DNA of 37,263 nt from assembly GCA_025458665.1 (NCBI GenBank), contig JALOSG010000002.1, forward strand, positions 1-37,263, given 5' to 3'. The notes under the pieces were generated by a model. That model worked only from the letters and a program-made list of their open reading frames with translations. It searched no databases and was not told the DNA's origin. The DNA comes from Serpentinimonas sp. GTDB lineage: Bacteria > Pseudomonadota > Gammaproteobacteria > Burkholderiales > Burkholderiaceae_C. A program made the translations under genes and the position numbers. Below are positions 19,001-27,067 of this stretch, in pieces (the first letter of the stretch is position 1; every line of letters starts with the position of its first letter).

Positions 19001-22000
19001 CGACACCATGCAGATATGCCCCGACCGGCTGGCTTTCTGCGGCTTTGGCGGCGTGGCTTTCAACAGCCTGGAAAACCCGGCCGAGGTGTTTTACCCGCGG
19101 CCCCTGGAGACGGGCAGCCCCTTGAGCGAAAGCCCCACGGTGGACAGGGACGACCAGATTACGTGGAACGCCGACCTGCGCGGAAACTTTCCCAACCAGG
19201 ATTTCGGCAGCTTTCCGGTGGTACGCGGCGGCAACCTGAATTACTACAACGGCCAGAAAGCCTACTTCGTCTTCAGCTTTGGCGAAGTGCGACAGGACTG
19301 GTACCGCGTCTACACCGACGTCGAGTTCTTCACCGACGCGGCCGCAGTGGCCGCCGCCACGCCGACAGTGAGCGTGGAGTCTGGCAACCTGACCCTCAGT
19401 GTGGACCAAGGCCACAACCAGGGGGGTCTGATCTCCACGACCGACCGGCTGACCATACAGGGCCTGACTGCGCCCGCCACCAGCAGCTTTGCCAATACCT
19501 CGCTCGACTTGGTGCAGCGCACTTCGCGCCAGGAAATCATCCGCAAGTTCCGCTGCCGTACCGACGGCATCGGCCCCGATGCTTGCCATTTCCGCAACCA
19601 TTTGGGCAACTCTTCCTATCTGCTTGCTTCGTCTGACACGCTGTGGCGAGATTTTGTCCGTCTGCCCGATACGACCGTGACGGGTGTGAGCGGTACGGTG
19701 AAGGCCCGCGAGCTGGTGGCCACCGTGGGTTCTTTCCTGAACAGCGGCACTGGCGGGGGTGTATCCAGCGCATCTCCCCTCATTCCCGATGCGGTAGGTG
19801 CCCGCGGGCTGGCCGATGTAGGCCGGCCTACGGTGAATGCCAGCGGCCCGGCTCCTTCTTCGCTGACGCTGCCGGCTGGCAGCAACGGGCGCTTCGTCGC
19901 CGCGCGAAACCCGGCCTCCGGCTACCTGGTGGAGACCAATCCGCTGCTCATCTCTTTCGACAACCCCTATCTGGGCTCGGACTACCTGATGTCCCGCCTA
20001 GGCCTGAAGCCGGAGCAGTATCTGCTGCGCTTTGGCGACGCGGCCTACGAGGCCATGCTGATCCGCGAGCAGATACAGGCCCAGACCGGTGCCGCCCTGC
20101 TGCGAAGCGCCTACAGCGATTACGAGCAGCAGTCCCTGCTGATGGACAACGCTGTGGCTGAGGCCCGGCGTCTTCAGCTCAGTCTGGGTACGGCATTGAG
20201 TGCAGAGCAGGTGGCTTCGTTGCGGCAGGACATCGTGTGGATGGTGGCCACCCAGGTGGAAGGTCGCACAGTGTTGGTGCCGGTGGTTTATCTGACCGAC
20301 GCCACGCGAGCCGCAGGCAGCTCGACCCAGGTTCTGGCAGAGCGCGCCATGATCACCGCCGACACCTTCACGAACCGGGGTGGCGAGGTCAATGCGACGT
20401 CGCGCTTGCAGGTGGTGTCGCGCGGCAACCTGAACAACATAGGTGGCCTGATCGGTGGCGGCAACGTATCGCTGCGTTCGCTCACTGGCAGCATCAACAA
20501 CGTCACCGAGACGCAGCGTCTGGGTGACGAGCGCAACTACTACACCGTCGCTGGACCCCGTGGCGGCATTGTGGCCAGTGGCAATCTGAGGCTCGAGGCC
20601 GCCGAGGACATCAACATCACTGGGGCTGATGTGGTCTCCGATGGGCGGGCCGCGCTCATCGCCGGCCGCGACGTCAACGTCACCGCGCTGGTGCTGGAGA
20701 CCCGCAGCGAACGCAGTGGCACCCGAACCGGATTCCTGAACCGCCAGACCGATACGCGCACGGTCACGAACCAGTCCGCCAGTGCCGCACGCATCTCGGC
20801 CGGGGAGGGGGTGCTGGTGGATGCGGGCCGAAACATCGACGTGCTGGGTTCCGAGGTCGATGGTGGAGATGGCCTGGCGGTGTTGCGTGCCCAAGAAGGG
20901 GATGTGCGGATCCGAAGCATCGCGCTGCAGAGCAGTTCTTCGGGCAGCAGCGAACGCGAAGGATTTTTTGCCGAAGGCAGGTCCAACAGCACGGCGGATG
21001 CCAGCGAAGGAACACCTTTCTCCGCCTCCGGGTTCACCGGCTACGAGAAGAGCAGCAGCTCCTTCCAGAGCAGCGCCACCACCAACGCGGGCAGCCGGGT
21101 GGGGGGTGCCGGCGTAGCCGTGGTGGCCACGCAGGGGTCTGTCACGCTGCAGGGCTCGGAACTGGAGGCGGGGGACCAGGGTGCCCTGGTATTTGCCGGC
21201 AGGGATGTGAACGTGGTGGCGGCTTACGACACTTCGCAGACGACTTCATCGGCCTCACAGCACCGGTTCGGCATTTCTGCCGACGCCAGCACCGAAGGGG
21301 TGATGGGGGGACTGAAGACGCAGGGCGGAACCCAGCAGAGCGAAGAGCGCAGCAGCACTGCGCAAACCAGCGCCATCCGGTCCGAGGGTGGCATATCGGT
21401 CTCTGCAGGTGGCACGTTGCGGCGCGAGGGCGCGCTGTTCGAGGCGGCAGGGAACATCGACTTCACCGCCGACCGCATTGTGGACATGGCGGCCAGAAAC
21501 GAGACCTCCACCACGTTCTCCGGGCAGACTTATGAGGCTGGAATCTCCGCCGGCGTGACCACCGGGCTGGGCGGTACGGTGGCAGGCATCGCCAGCGGCG
21601 AGGCGCGGCAGGTCAATATTTCTTCGCCGCAGTCCCAGGTGGTGGTGGGTGGGTCTGGCTCCAGCTATTCCGGCGGCTCGGGCAGCAGCACTGCCGTGGT
21701 CACGCAAATCCGCTCAGGTGGCAATGTGACCGTGACAGCAAGGTCCAGCATTCTGGAAGAGGGGACGCGCTACAGCGCTGCGGGCGATGTGGACATCACG
21801 GCGCAGTCCTACGAGAACCGCGCTGCAGCCAATACCCGCTTCTCGCAGACCGACACCTCCAGCGCCAGCTCATCGCTCACTGTGGGCGTGAATGCGGCCT
21901 CGGAGGCCAGCGCCACGATCACCGCGGCAGGCAGCAACGAAAAGAGCGGCACTGCATCCTCTCAGGCTGTGGTCGGGGGTTTTCAGGCTGGCCGCAACGT

Positions 22001-25000
22001 GAACATCCGAACCACGCAGGACCTCCGGCTGGAGGGCTCTGGCGTGCAGGCCGGTGGCGCGGTATCGCTCAACGCAGGCGGCAACCTGCGACTCGACCAG
22101 GCCAACGACACGGCCAGTACCTCGTCTTCAAGCCAGTCGGGCGGAGCCACGCTGTCGGCCAGTGTGTGTCTCGACCTGACTTGCGCGGGGGGCAGTGTGG
22201 CTGCCAACGCCCGCACGGGCGAGTCCCAGGAAAGCTCGCGCACCGGGCGCGCGGTGGTGATCCAGTCCGCAGGGGGCACCACCCTGTCGGCCGGCGGCAA
22301 CATGACGCTGCAGGGCACCCAGGCCAGAGCGGGAGGCAACCTCAGTCTGTCCGCCGGCGGCGATATCGACTTCCAGGCTGTTTCCAGCAGTACATCGCAG
22401 ACTGGTCGCGCCGACGGCGGCGGTGTGCAGGCAGGCCTCAACGTAGGCAAGAGCATGAACCTGGCCAAAGACGGCGGCGGCAGTGCTTCGGTGGACTTCG
22501 AGCGGGTGCGCGAGAGCGAGAGCACCGATACCCGCCGGGGCGGTGTGTTGCAATCCGGCGGGCAGTTGTCCATCAGCAGCGGTGGAAACACCCGGCTCGA
22601 AGGTACCCAGGCTACCGCGCGCACAGCCAGCGTGAATGTGGGCGGAAACCTGCTGATGGAGTCCGCCCAGAGCACGGAACGCGTCGATACGAAAAACGTC
22701 TCCGGCGGTCTGTCGGTATCTGGCGGGCGCAACGTGGGCAGCGGCACCGGTGACGGTGCTGGTGCGAGCAGCAATGCGGCGGCATCAGGCTCGGGCGGCA
22801 AATCGTTCGGTTTCAGCGCCCAGGCCGAGGTTGACCTGCGCGACAAGGACAACCTGACCAACCAGAATGCGCTGCTCCAGACCACCGGTGGTACCGAACT
22901 CAATGTCGGTGGCAACGCCACGCTGGCGGGTGCCAACATCCGCGCAGGGGGCGGGGTGAGCGGGGAGATCCGCGGTGCGCTGTCTGTAGAGACCCGAACC
23001 GACCGCGTCAGGGAGAGTGCCACGCGGGTGGATGCCTATGTGGGTCTGTCTTCGGTCAACGTGGGTGGCGACAAGGACAACGGTGCCGATACGGCCCGGC
23101 CCAGTGCGGGCGATCGTTTCGACCGCAGGCAAGGTCAGGCCATCGACACCCTGAACCATGCGGGCAGCACCGGCCTCATGCTCAAGGCAGAGTCCTCCGG
23201 CACAGACAGCCAGACCGCTGCCCAGCGCAGCGGCATCGACGGTGGCGCCGGCGGCCTGTCGGGGTTGACGGTGCGCCAGGGCGCCAACTTCGTGGGCGCA
23301 GCACCCGGCAGCGATGGCATGAACATCGAGGGGACGGTGACCCGCAGCGAGATCACGACGTTCACCCGCAATGCCCCCACGGTCTCCATCGATGTGCGCG
23401 GCACGGTCGCCAGCGCTTTGGGCTCCGAGGAAGCACAGGGTGGCACCATCAGCGGCAATCTGGTCAAGGGATCGAACTTGTTCCGTGACCCGGACAACGC
23501 AGCGCCGCGCAATGTGGTGCGCGGTCGCAATGACGCCGACAACGACAGCGCACCGGTCGTGCGCCGACCGGTCGATGACGCATCCCCCGCTGCGCCGCGC
23601 CGCGCGGCCGGAGGTCTCACCGAGCCGCCGCCGCCGTTGCGCGCGCCGGTAGCGGCCGATGCCCCGGTCACACGCCCCCGCGCAGGCGCGGTGGGGCAGG
23701 CCGATGCGCCCCGTCCCCGACCCACCGACGATGCGGCCCCCGCACAACGACCGCGTGCCAATGCAGACGCACCATCGGTACAGCGCCCGGTCCAGGCTGC
23801 CGATGCCGCCCCGGTCACGGTGCGTCCAGCCGCCGGCAGCGAGGCGCCTGCTCCGGCAGATTTGCCGCTGTCGCGGCCGCGTGCACCGTCAGGGACCGAA
23901 CCCCAAGTGGGCGATGCCGCCTCCGGTCCGGCGGCACCAGGGTACGCCACCGCGACCTCCGCGTACGACTCGGTCAACTCGGCTTACGACACAGTGGACT
24001 CGGCCTACGCGGCAGTTCCAGTGACCACTCCACCAGGGCGAACGGCCGTTGCAGTTCCCGATGCCGATACCACCGCCGCCTACAGCGTATCCGGCTATGC
24101 CTCCACCAACCCGGACTCAGACGCGGGCCAGGTGGCCTACGCGGTGGTTTCGCCCTATTCGGGGGACGCAGGGGCGCCTTCTCCTGAAGGTCCGCAGGTG
24201 TCTCAGCGGCAGCTGGAAGCCAACGCCATCAGGCCTACCTTTACCGACACCCGCGAACTGCCCAACCGGCTCATCGTGCGCGATCTCCCGGTGGAGTTCC
24301 GGGGTGAGGACCAGGGTGTGGCGATCAAGCAGATCAAGGTGGACCGCCCTGTGACCTACTTCTCCAGCGAGGAGAGGGCTTCGCTCGAGGTGGTGGTCGA
24401 CCGGCAGACTGGCCGGCTCCACCTGGCCTCCGATCCCTCGCGCACGCCGCTCAACTTGCGGGGCGACGGCACTACACCGCCCATTTTTGTGGTGGATGCC
24501 GACGGTCGCATGTTTGTGCATCCCGCCCCCAAGTCTGGGGAAGTGCACCACTCCAGCCTGTCGGGCGGGCAGCCGGTGGCGCTGGCGGGTCAGGTTCTGG
24601 TGAAGGACGGCTTCATCGTGCACATCGACAATTTCAGCGGGCACTACCAGCCTACCACCGAGCAACTCAGGCGCACCCGCGGCTATCTGAAGCAGATACT
24701 GGGTGCCAACCTCGACCAGGCACCGCAGGTGGGTGTGGAAAGTGCCTGGGTGTCTGATCCGACCGGGCGGCAGGTGCGCTCCGTACGCTGGATCGATCTG
24801 ACCCGCAATGAGCAGATTGCCCCGGTCGATGCCGCACAGCGCTGGACTGCCACCGACCAGCCCGCGCAGCCAGCCACGGTGCCTTCGTCTTCGGTGCAAC
24901 CGGCGACGGCGCCACGCCGGCTTGCCACCGGGCACCCCAGCCGCAAGCGGCGGCTGCGGGGTGGCTGTCGGCGTGCGTCCCGCCACGGGTTGCGGCGGGA

Positions 25001-25022
25001 CCGGGTTACCACCCGGTTCTGA
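16008..25022 (+). CDS. TpsA: very large filamentous-haemagglutinin-family exoprotein (3004 aa) with Pro-rich linker and unusual C-terminal domain
   Basis: TPS domain with 'NPYGITCDGCGFLNT'; many 'AGRDL/GGNLSLSAGG' haemagglutinin repeats; CdiA/FHA-like 'YLGSDYLMSRLGLKPEQYLLRFGDAAYEAMLIREQI...MDNAV'; 2 nt downstream of tpsB stop. Confidence 0.95.
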   Translation: MHRSSAAAPTVSPWKRCTASALIVVLAVPPLPLWAGPPVPADGRTQVDVSPNGVPVVNIATPNDTGLSHNRYERFDVDRPGLVLNNATQVERSLLAGTLRENANLQGRAASIILNEVVQANRSQLNGYLEVHGQRAELVIANPYGITCDGCGFLNTPRITLSTGLPTFEANGGLGGFQIRQGDILIGRDGADASESAGFDLLTRALRVDGPVWAQALAATTGQFDQTYAGRVTTAVGGGSGAPTVSIDVAALGGMYANRIRLMSTERGVGVAVRGDMAATVDDVVLDAAGRVTLSGRLSAERDILVQASDGVETGRDGASGSDAFVFAGRTLSVDSDGELLLRDGLLGGQASMSLAGSRLVDEGGDTADRYSGGNVQATLDGTASMDGSRWDAGGSLNLQAAGDVALGSSVLVGRSSGVSLAVQGQTVDLSTAQLRGAADVTVAASDTVTQAAGTEAGVAAGRDVRLSAGTAVSLQGGVESGRDLRIDSPALTGGATSWLNAGRDLLSNQSATAVQQAGAQWSAANTASLQAGSLDLQGQTVARAVDAQASGALSLGDQALVYGVDDVAMAADALTLGSGTVYAERDVALTGRSTVADVGAGLRVAGQAMSLSAGQDLVLAAGQRYDAGSSLSVSAGRDLRLGGSVDPDADGVLLSSAGSIGVTAGRDLTVERHGLVVGSGDLAADAGRRLVLATRDSTAGVQNYALGSGGNMLLQFSELGVDEIFTGAVAAGGDLMFSQRSAGRNSSYLRFANGSRVDAGGTVRAERDDGSAGSTLSVFLEPGAAWVAGGFDLELDRLDLQNGALFTGGTGQSRLRLNQLCSSGIFSADCAQFAGTLVGSARTDLELSGDLVNAGRISNAEVGDPAAGSRLAITTAGSFTNSAAGFVGGSDQLAVTVGDGAAIRNDGLMYSSGNMALLGGAGTEITNGAGATLLMGSARAGAADNQSVIGGLDGSAASMTFRNHGKVEAVGQDLLIRTGRFFNEFAARPATSFRLVSDTMQICPDRLAFCGFGGVAFNSLENPAEVFYPRPLETGSPLSESPTVDRDDQITWNADLRGNFPNQDFGSFPVVRGGNLNYYNGQKAYFVFSFGEVRQDWYRVYTDVEFFTDAAAVAAATPTVSVESGNLTLSVDQGHNQGGLISTTDRLTIQGLTAPATSSFANTSLDLVQRTSRQEIIRKFRCRTDGIGPDACHFRNHLGNSSYLLASSDTLWRDFVRLPDTTVTGVSGTVKARELVATVGSFLNSGTGGGVSSASPLIPDAVGARGLADVGRPTVNASGPAPSSLTLPAGSNGRFVAARNPASGYLVETNPLLISFDNPYLGSDYLMSRLGLKPEQYLLRFGDAAYEAMLIREQIQAQTGAALLRSAYSDYEQQSLLMDNAVAEARRLQLSLGTALSAEQVASLRQDIVWMVATQVEGRTVLVPVVYLTDATRAAGSSTQVLAERAMITADTFTNRGGEVNATSRLQVVSRGNLNNIGGLIGGGNVSLRSLTGSINNVTETQRLGDERNYYTVAGPRGGIVASGNLRLEAAEDINITGADVVSDGRAALIAGRDVNVTALVLETRSERSGTRTGFLNRQTDTRTVTNQSASAARISAGEGVLVDAGRNIDVLGSEVDGGDGLAVLRAQEGDVRIRSIALQSSSSGSSEREGFFAEGRSNSTADASEGTPFSASGFTGYEKSSSSFQSSATTNAGSRVGGAGVAVVATQGSVTLQGSELEAGDQGALVFAGRDVNVVAAYDTSQTTSSASQHRFGISADASTEGVMGGLKTQGGTQQSEERSSTAQTSAIRSEGGISVSAGGTLRREGALFEAAGNIDFTADRIVDMAARNETSTTFSGQTYEAGISAGVTTGLGGTVAGIASGEARQVNISSPQSQVVVGGSGSSYSGGSGSSTAVVTQIRSGGNVTVTARSSILEEGTRYSAAGDVDITAQSYENRAAANTRFSQTDTSSASSSLTVGVNAASEASATITAAGSNEKSGTASSQAVVGGFQAGRNVNIRTTQDLRLEGSGVQAGGAVSLNAGGNLRLDQANDTASTSSSSQSGGATLSASVCLDLTCAGGSVAANARTGESQESSRTGRAVVIQSAGGTTLSAGGNMTLQGTQARAGGNLSLSAGGDIDFQAVSSSTSQTGRADGGGVQAGLNVGKSMNLAKDGGGSASVDFERVRESESTDTRRGGVLQSGGQLSISSGGNTRLEGTQATARTASVNVGGNLLMESAQSTERVDTKNVSGGLSVSGGRNVGSGTGDGAGASSNAAASGSGGKSFGFSAQAEVDLRDKDNLTNQNALLQTTGGTELNVGGNATLAGANIRAGGGVSGEIRGALSVETRTDRVRESATRVDAYVGLSSVNVGGDKDNGADTARPSAGDRFDRRQGQAIDTLNHAGSTGLMLKAESSGTDSQTAAQRSGIDGGAGGLSGLTVRQGANFVGAAPGSDGMNIEGTVTRSEITTFTRNAPTVSIDVRGTVASALGSEEAQGGTISGNLVKGSNLFRDPDNAAPRNVVRGRNDADNDSAPVVRRPVDDASPAAPRRAAGGLTEPPPPLRAPVAADAPVTRPRAGAVGQADAPRPRPTDDAAPAQRPRANADAPSVQRPVQAADAAPVTVRPAAGSEAPAPADLPLSRPRAPSGTEPQVGDAASGPAAPGYATATSAYDSVNSAYDTVDSAYAAVPVTTPPGRTAVAVPDADTTAAYSVSGYASTNPDSDAGQVAYAVVSPYSGDAGAPSPEGPQVSQRQLEANAIRPTFTDTRELPNRLIVRDLPVEFRGEDQGVAIKQIKVDRPVTYFSSEERASLEVVVDRQTGRLHLASDPSRTPLNLRGDGTTPPIFVVDADGRMFVHPAPKSGEVHHSSLSGGQPVALAGQVLVKDGFIVHIDNFSGHYQPTTEQLRRTRGYLKQILGANLDQAPQVGVESAWVSDPTGRQVRSVRWIDLTRNEQIAPVDAAQRWTATDQPAQPATVPSSSVQPATAPRRLATGHPSRKRRLRGGCRRASRHGLRRDRVTTRF
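23958..24017 (+). repeat. Three short tandem peptide repeats SAYDSVN/SAYDTVD/SAYAAV inside TpsA
   Basis: Direct reading of the translated region. Confidence 0.8.
25000..25017 (+). other. Perfect hairpin ACCGGGT-TACC-ACCCGGT at the tpsA 3' end
   Basis: 7-bp arms with 4-nt loop, 2 nt before the TGA stop (25020-25022); no U-tract. Confidence 0.5.
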
Positions 25023-25035
25023 CCGCGCCGCGCCG

Positions 25036-26619
25036 TCACCGCGCTGGATGCGGGAGCAGCGTCAGATCGCCACGCGGTGGCGTCGCGGTGGCGTCGGTTT
25101 TGAAGACGGCCACCACGTCCACCAGCCGCTGCGCAAGATCCCGCAGCGATGTGGCCGCCGCAGCGCTTTCTTCCACCAGACTGGCATTTTGCTGGGTCGT
25201 CTGATCCAGTTGCTGCACCATGCTGCCCACCAGCATGACCCCGGAGCGTTGCGCTTCAGTGCCTTTGTCGATATCGGCCACGATGTCGCTGACGCGCCGG
25301 ATGGACGCAACGACCTGTTCCATGGTCTGTCCGGCCTGATCAACCAGCGACGTGCCTTTTTCCACCTGCTCCACGCTGGCGGTAATCAGTGCCTTGATTT
25401 CCTTGGCGGCTTCGGCGCTGCGCCCTGCAAGGCTGCGCACTTCGGAAGCCACCACCGCAAAGCCACGGCCCGCTTCGCCAGCACGGGCGGCCTCTACGGC
25501 TGCGTTGAGGGCCAGGATATTGGTCTGGAATGCGATGCCGTCGATGACGCCGATGATGTCTCCAATCTTGCGGCTGCTTTCGCTGATACCGCGCATGGTG
25601 TGCACCACCTCGCCCACCACATGCCCGCCCTGTTCGGCGGTGCCGCTGGCCTGCATGGCCAGCCCGGTGGCGCTGGAGGCGTGTTCGGAGTTGGTGTGGA
25701 TGGAGGCCTCCAGACTGGCCATGGAATGGCTTGTGCTGTGCAGCGTGTCGGCCTGCTCTTCGGTCCGGTGGGCCAGATCCTGATTGCCCTGGGCAATCTG
25801 TCCGCTCGCCGTAGCCACGCTGTCCGAGAGCTCGCGCGCCTGCACCACCACCCGCGCCAGATTGGCCTGCATCTGGTCCAGCGCGTGCATGAGCGCCGCC
25901 ATTTCTTCGGTGGACTCCGCCTGTGTGCGCCCTCGCAGGTCACCCTGTGCGACTTTCTGCGCGAAACCTACCGCACGCAGCAGGCAGCCACCCACGATGG
26001 TGGTGATGCGCCAGCCCAGCGCCAGCAGCAGAATGGCTGCCAGCAAGGTGGCTGCCACCGTGACCACAATGGCGCGCTGCGCATCGCGTGCGCCTTGCAC
26101 CGCTACATCCTGGGCAAAAGCCTCGATACCTTCTCCGGGCTTCTCCAGGCTACCTTCCAGCTGGTCGAATGCGGCGGTGAACACCGGTAGCTTTTGCAGG
26201 ACTGCCGCACTGTCGGAGCTGGCCAGTCCCTGAATTTCCTGCCCGGTGGCCACGTACTGCCGCGCTACAGGCAAAGCCTCGGCCACCTGGCCCAGCACCT
26301 CGGCGGGCAGCGCCATGCCCTGCAGATCCGTCAGCAAGGACACCAGCCTTTCGCCGTTGGCCTTGAGATCGTCCTGGGCGGCTTTCAAGCCCGGGGCATC
26401 GCCTTGCTGAACCGCCACGATGGCGGCCAGCACGTCGGAGCGGACTGCGTCGTGCATCATGTCCGCGTTGCCCGCAGCACGCACCGCCTGGGTGGCCACA
26501 CTGGCCTGTGACAGACCACTGGCCAGTTGCCGTTCGGCCAGCAGCCCTACACCCCCGACCACCACCGTAGATGCCAACCCCAGCACAGCCAGGCCCAATA
26601 CCAACTGCCGGACTTTCAT
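25036..26619 (-). CDS. Methyl-accepting chemotaxis protein
   Basis: Two TM segments, HAMP-like region, signalling hairpin '[58 protein letters not shown]'. Confidence 0.95.
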   Translation of the reverse strand: MKVRQLVLGLAVLGLASTVVVGGVGLLAERQLASGLSQASVATQAVRAAGNADMMHDAVRSDVLAAIVAVQQGDAPGLKAAQDDLKANGERLVSLLTDLQGMALPAEVLGQVAEALPVARQYVATGQEIQGLASSDSAAVLQKLPVFTAAFDQLEGSLEKPGEGIEAFAQDVAVQGARDAQRAIVVTVAATLLAAILLLALGWRITTIVGGCLLRAVGFAQKVAQGDLRGRTQAESTEEMAALMHALDQMQANLARVVVQARELSDSVATASGQIAQGNQDLAHRTEEQADTLHSTSHSMASLEASIHTNSEHASSATGLAMQASGTAEQGGHVVGEVVHTMRGISESSRKIGDIIGVIDGIAFQTNILALNAAVEAARAGEAGRGFAVVASEVRSLAGRSAEAAKEIKALITASVEQVEKGTSLVDQAGQTMEQVVASIRRVSDIVADIDKGTEAQRSGVMLVGSMVQQLDQTTQQNASLVEESAAAATSLRDLAQRLVDVVAVFKTDATATPPRGDLTLLPHPAR

Positions 26620-27067
26620 TTCTGCCTCCGCGAATAAAAAGGGATTGCTGCCGTCTGCCGCCAGGGCTACGGCTGGTGCCGTTACGTGCCTGCGTCGCAG
26701 AACATCAAGAAGGCCCCCCGAATTCGCTGCAGGTCATGCAACGCGGCGCAGCAAGGGGCGGGGCTTGGCAAGGCAGAGACGGTGTCAGCAGGAGATGGAC
26801 AACGGGTCTCCAGCTTGTGGTGGGGGTGTGGGGGATCGGAAGAACTTGATGAACCGCCGAGAAAATTCACACCGCATAGTCCAAATATTTCAAAACATCG
26901 TATCGCTTTTGTCGCTACAAGAAAACATAATGTTCAAAAACGACGCTCATATTTACGCCGTCGGACAATAAGTTCACATACTGACATGCTGCAGCCACGC
27001 CCTGCTTTCCGAAAGCGCAAGCCTTGCGGCGCGCAGCGTTGGGGTGTCACCCCCACGGACTCCTCCC

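Noticed and set aside
17607-19601. 664-aa minus-strand ORF antisense to tpsA
   Set aside because: No recognisable motif and explained by codon bias of the repeat-rich tpsA.
16900-22700. Repeated segments that might suggest a CRISPR-like or tandem DNA array
   Set aside because: Repeats are at the peptide level (haemagglutinin AGRD/GGN units) with irregular spacing and degenerate DNA; no identical repeat-spacer structure.
25023-25035. Possible small immunity gene after tpsA
   Set aside because: Only 13 nt separate the tpsA stop from the end of the minus-strand MCP gene.
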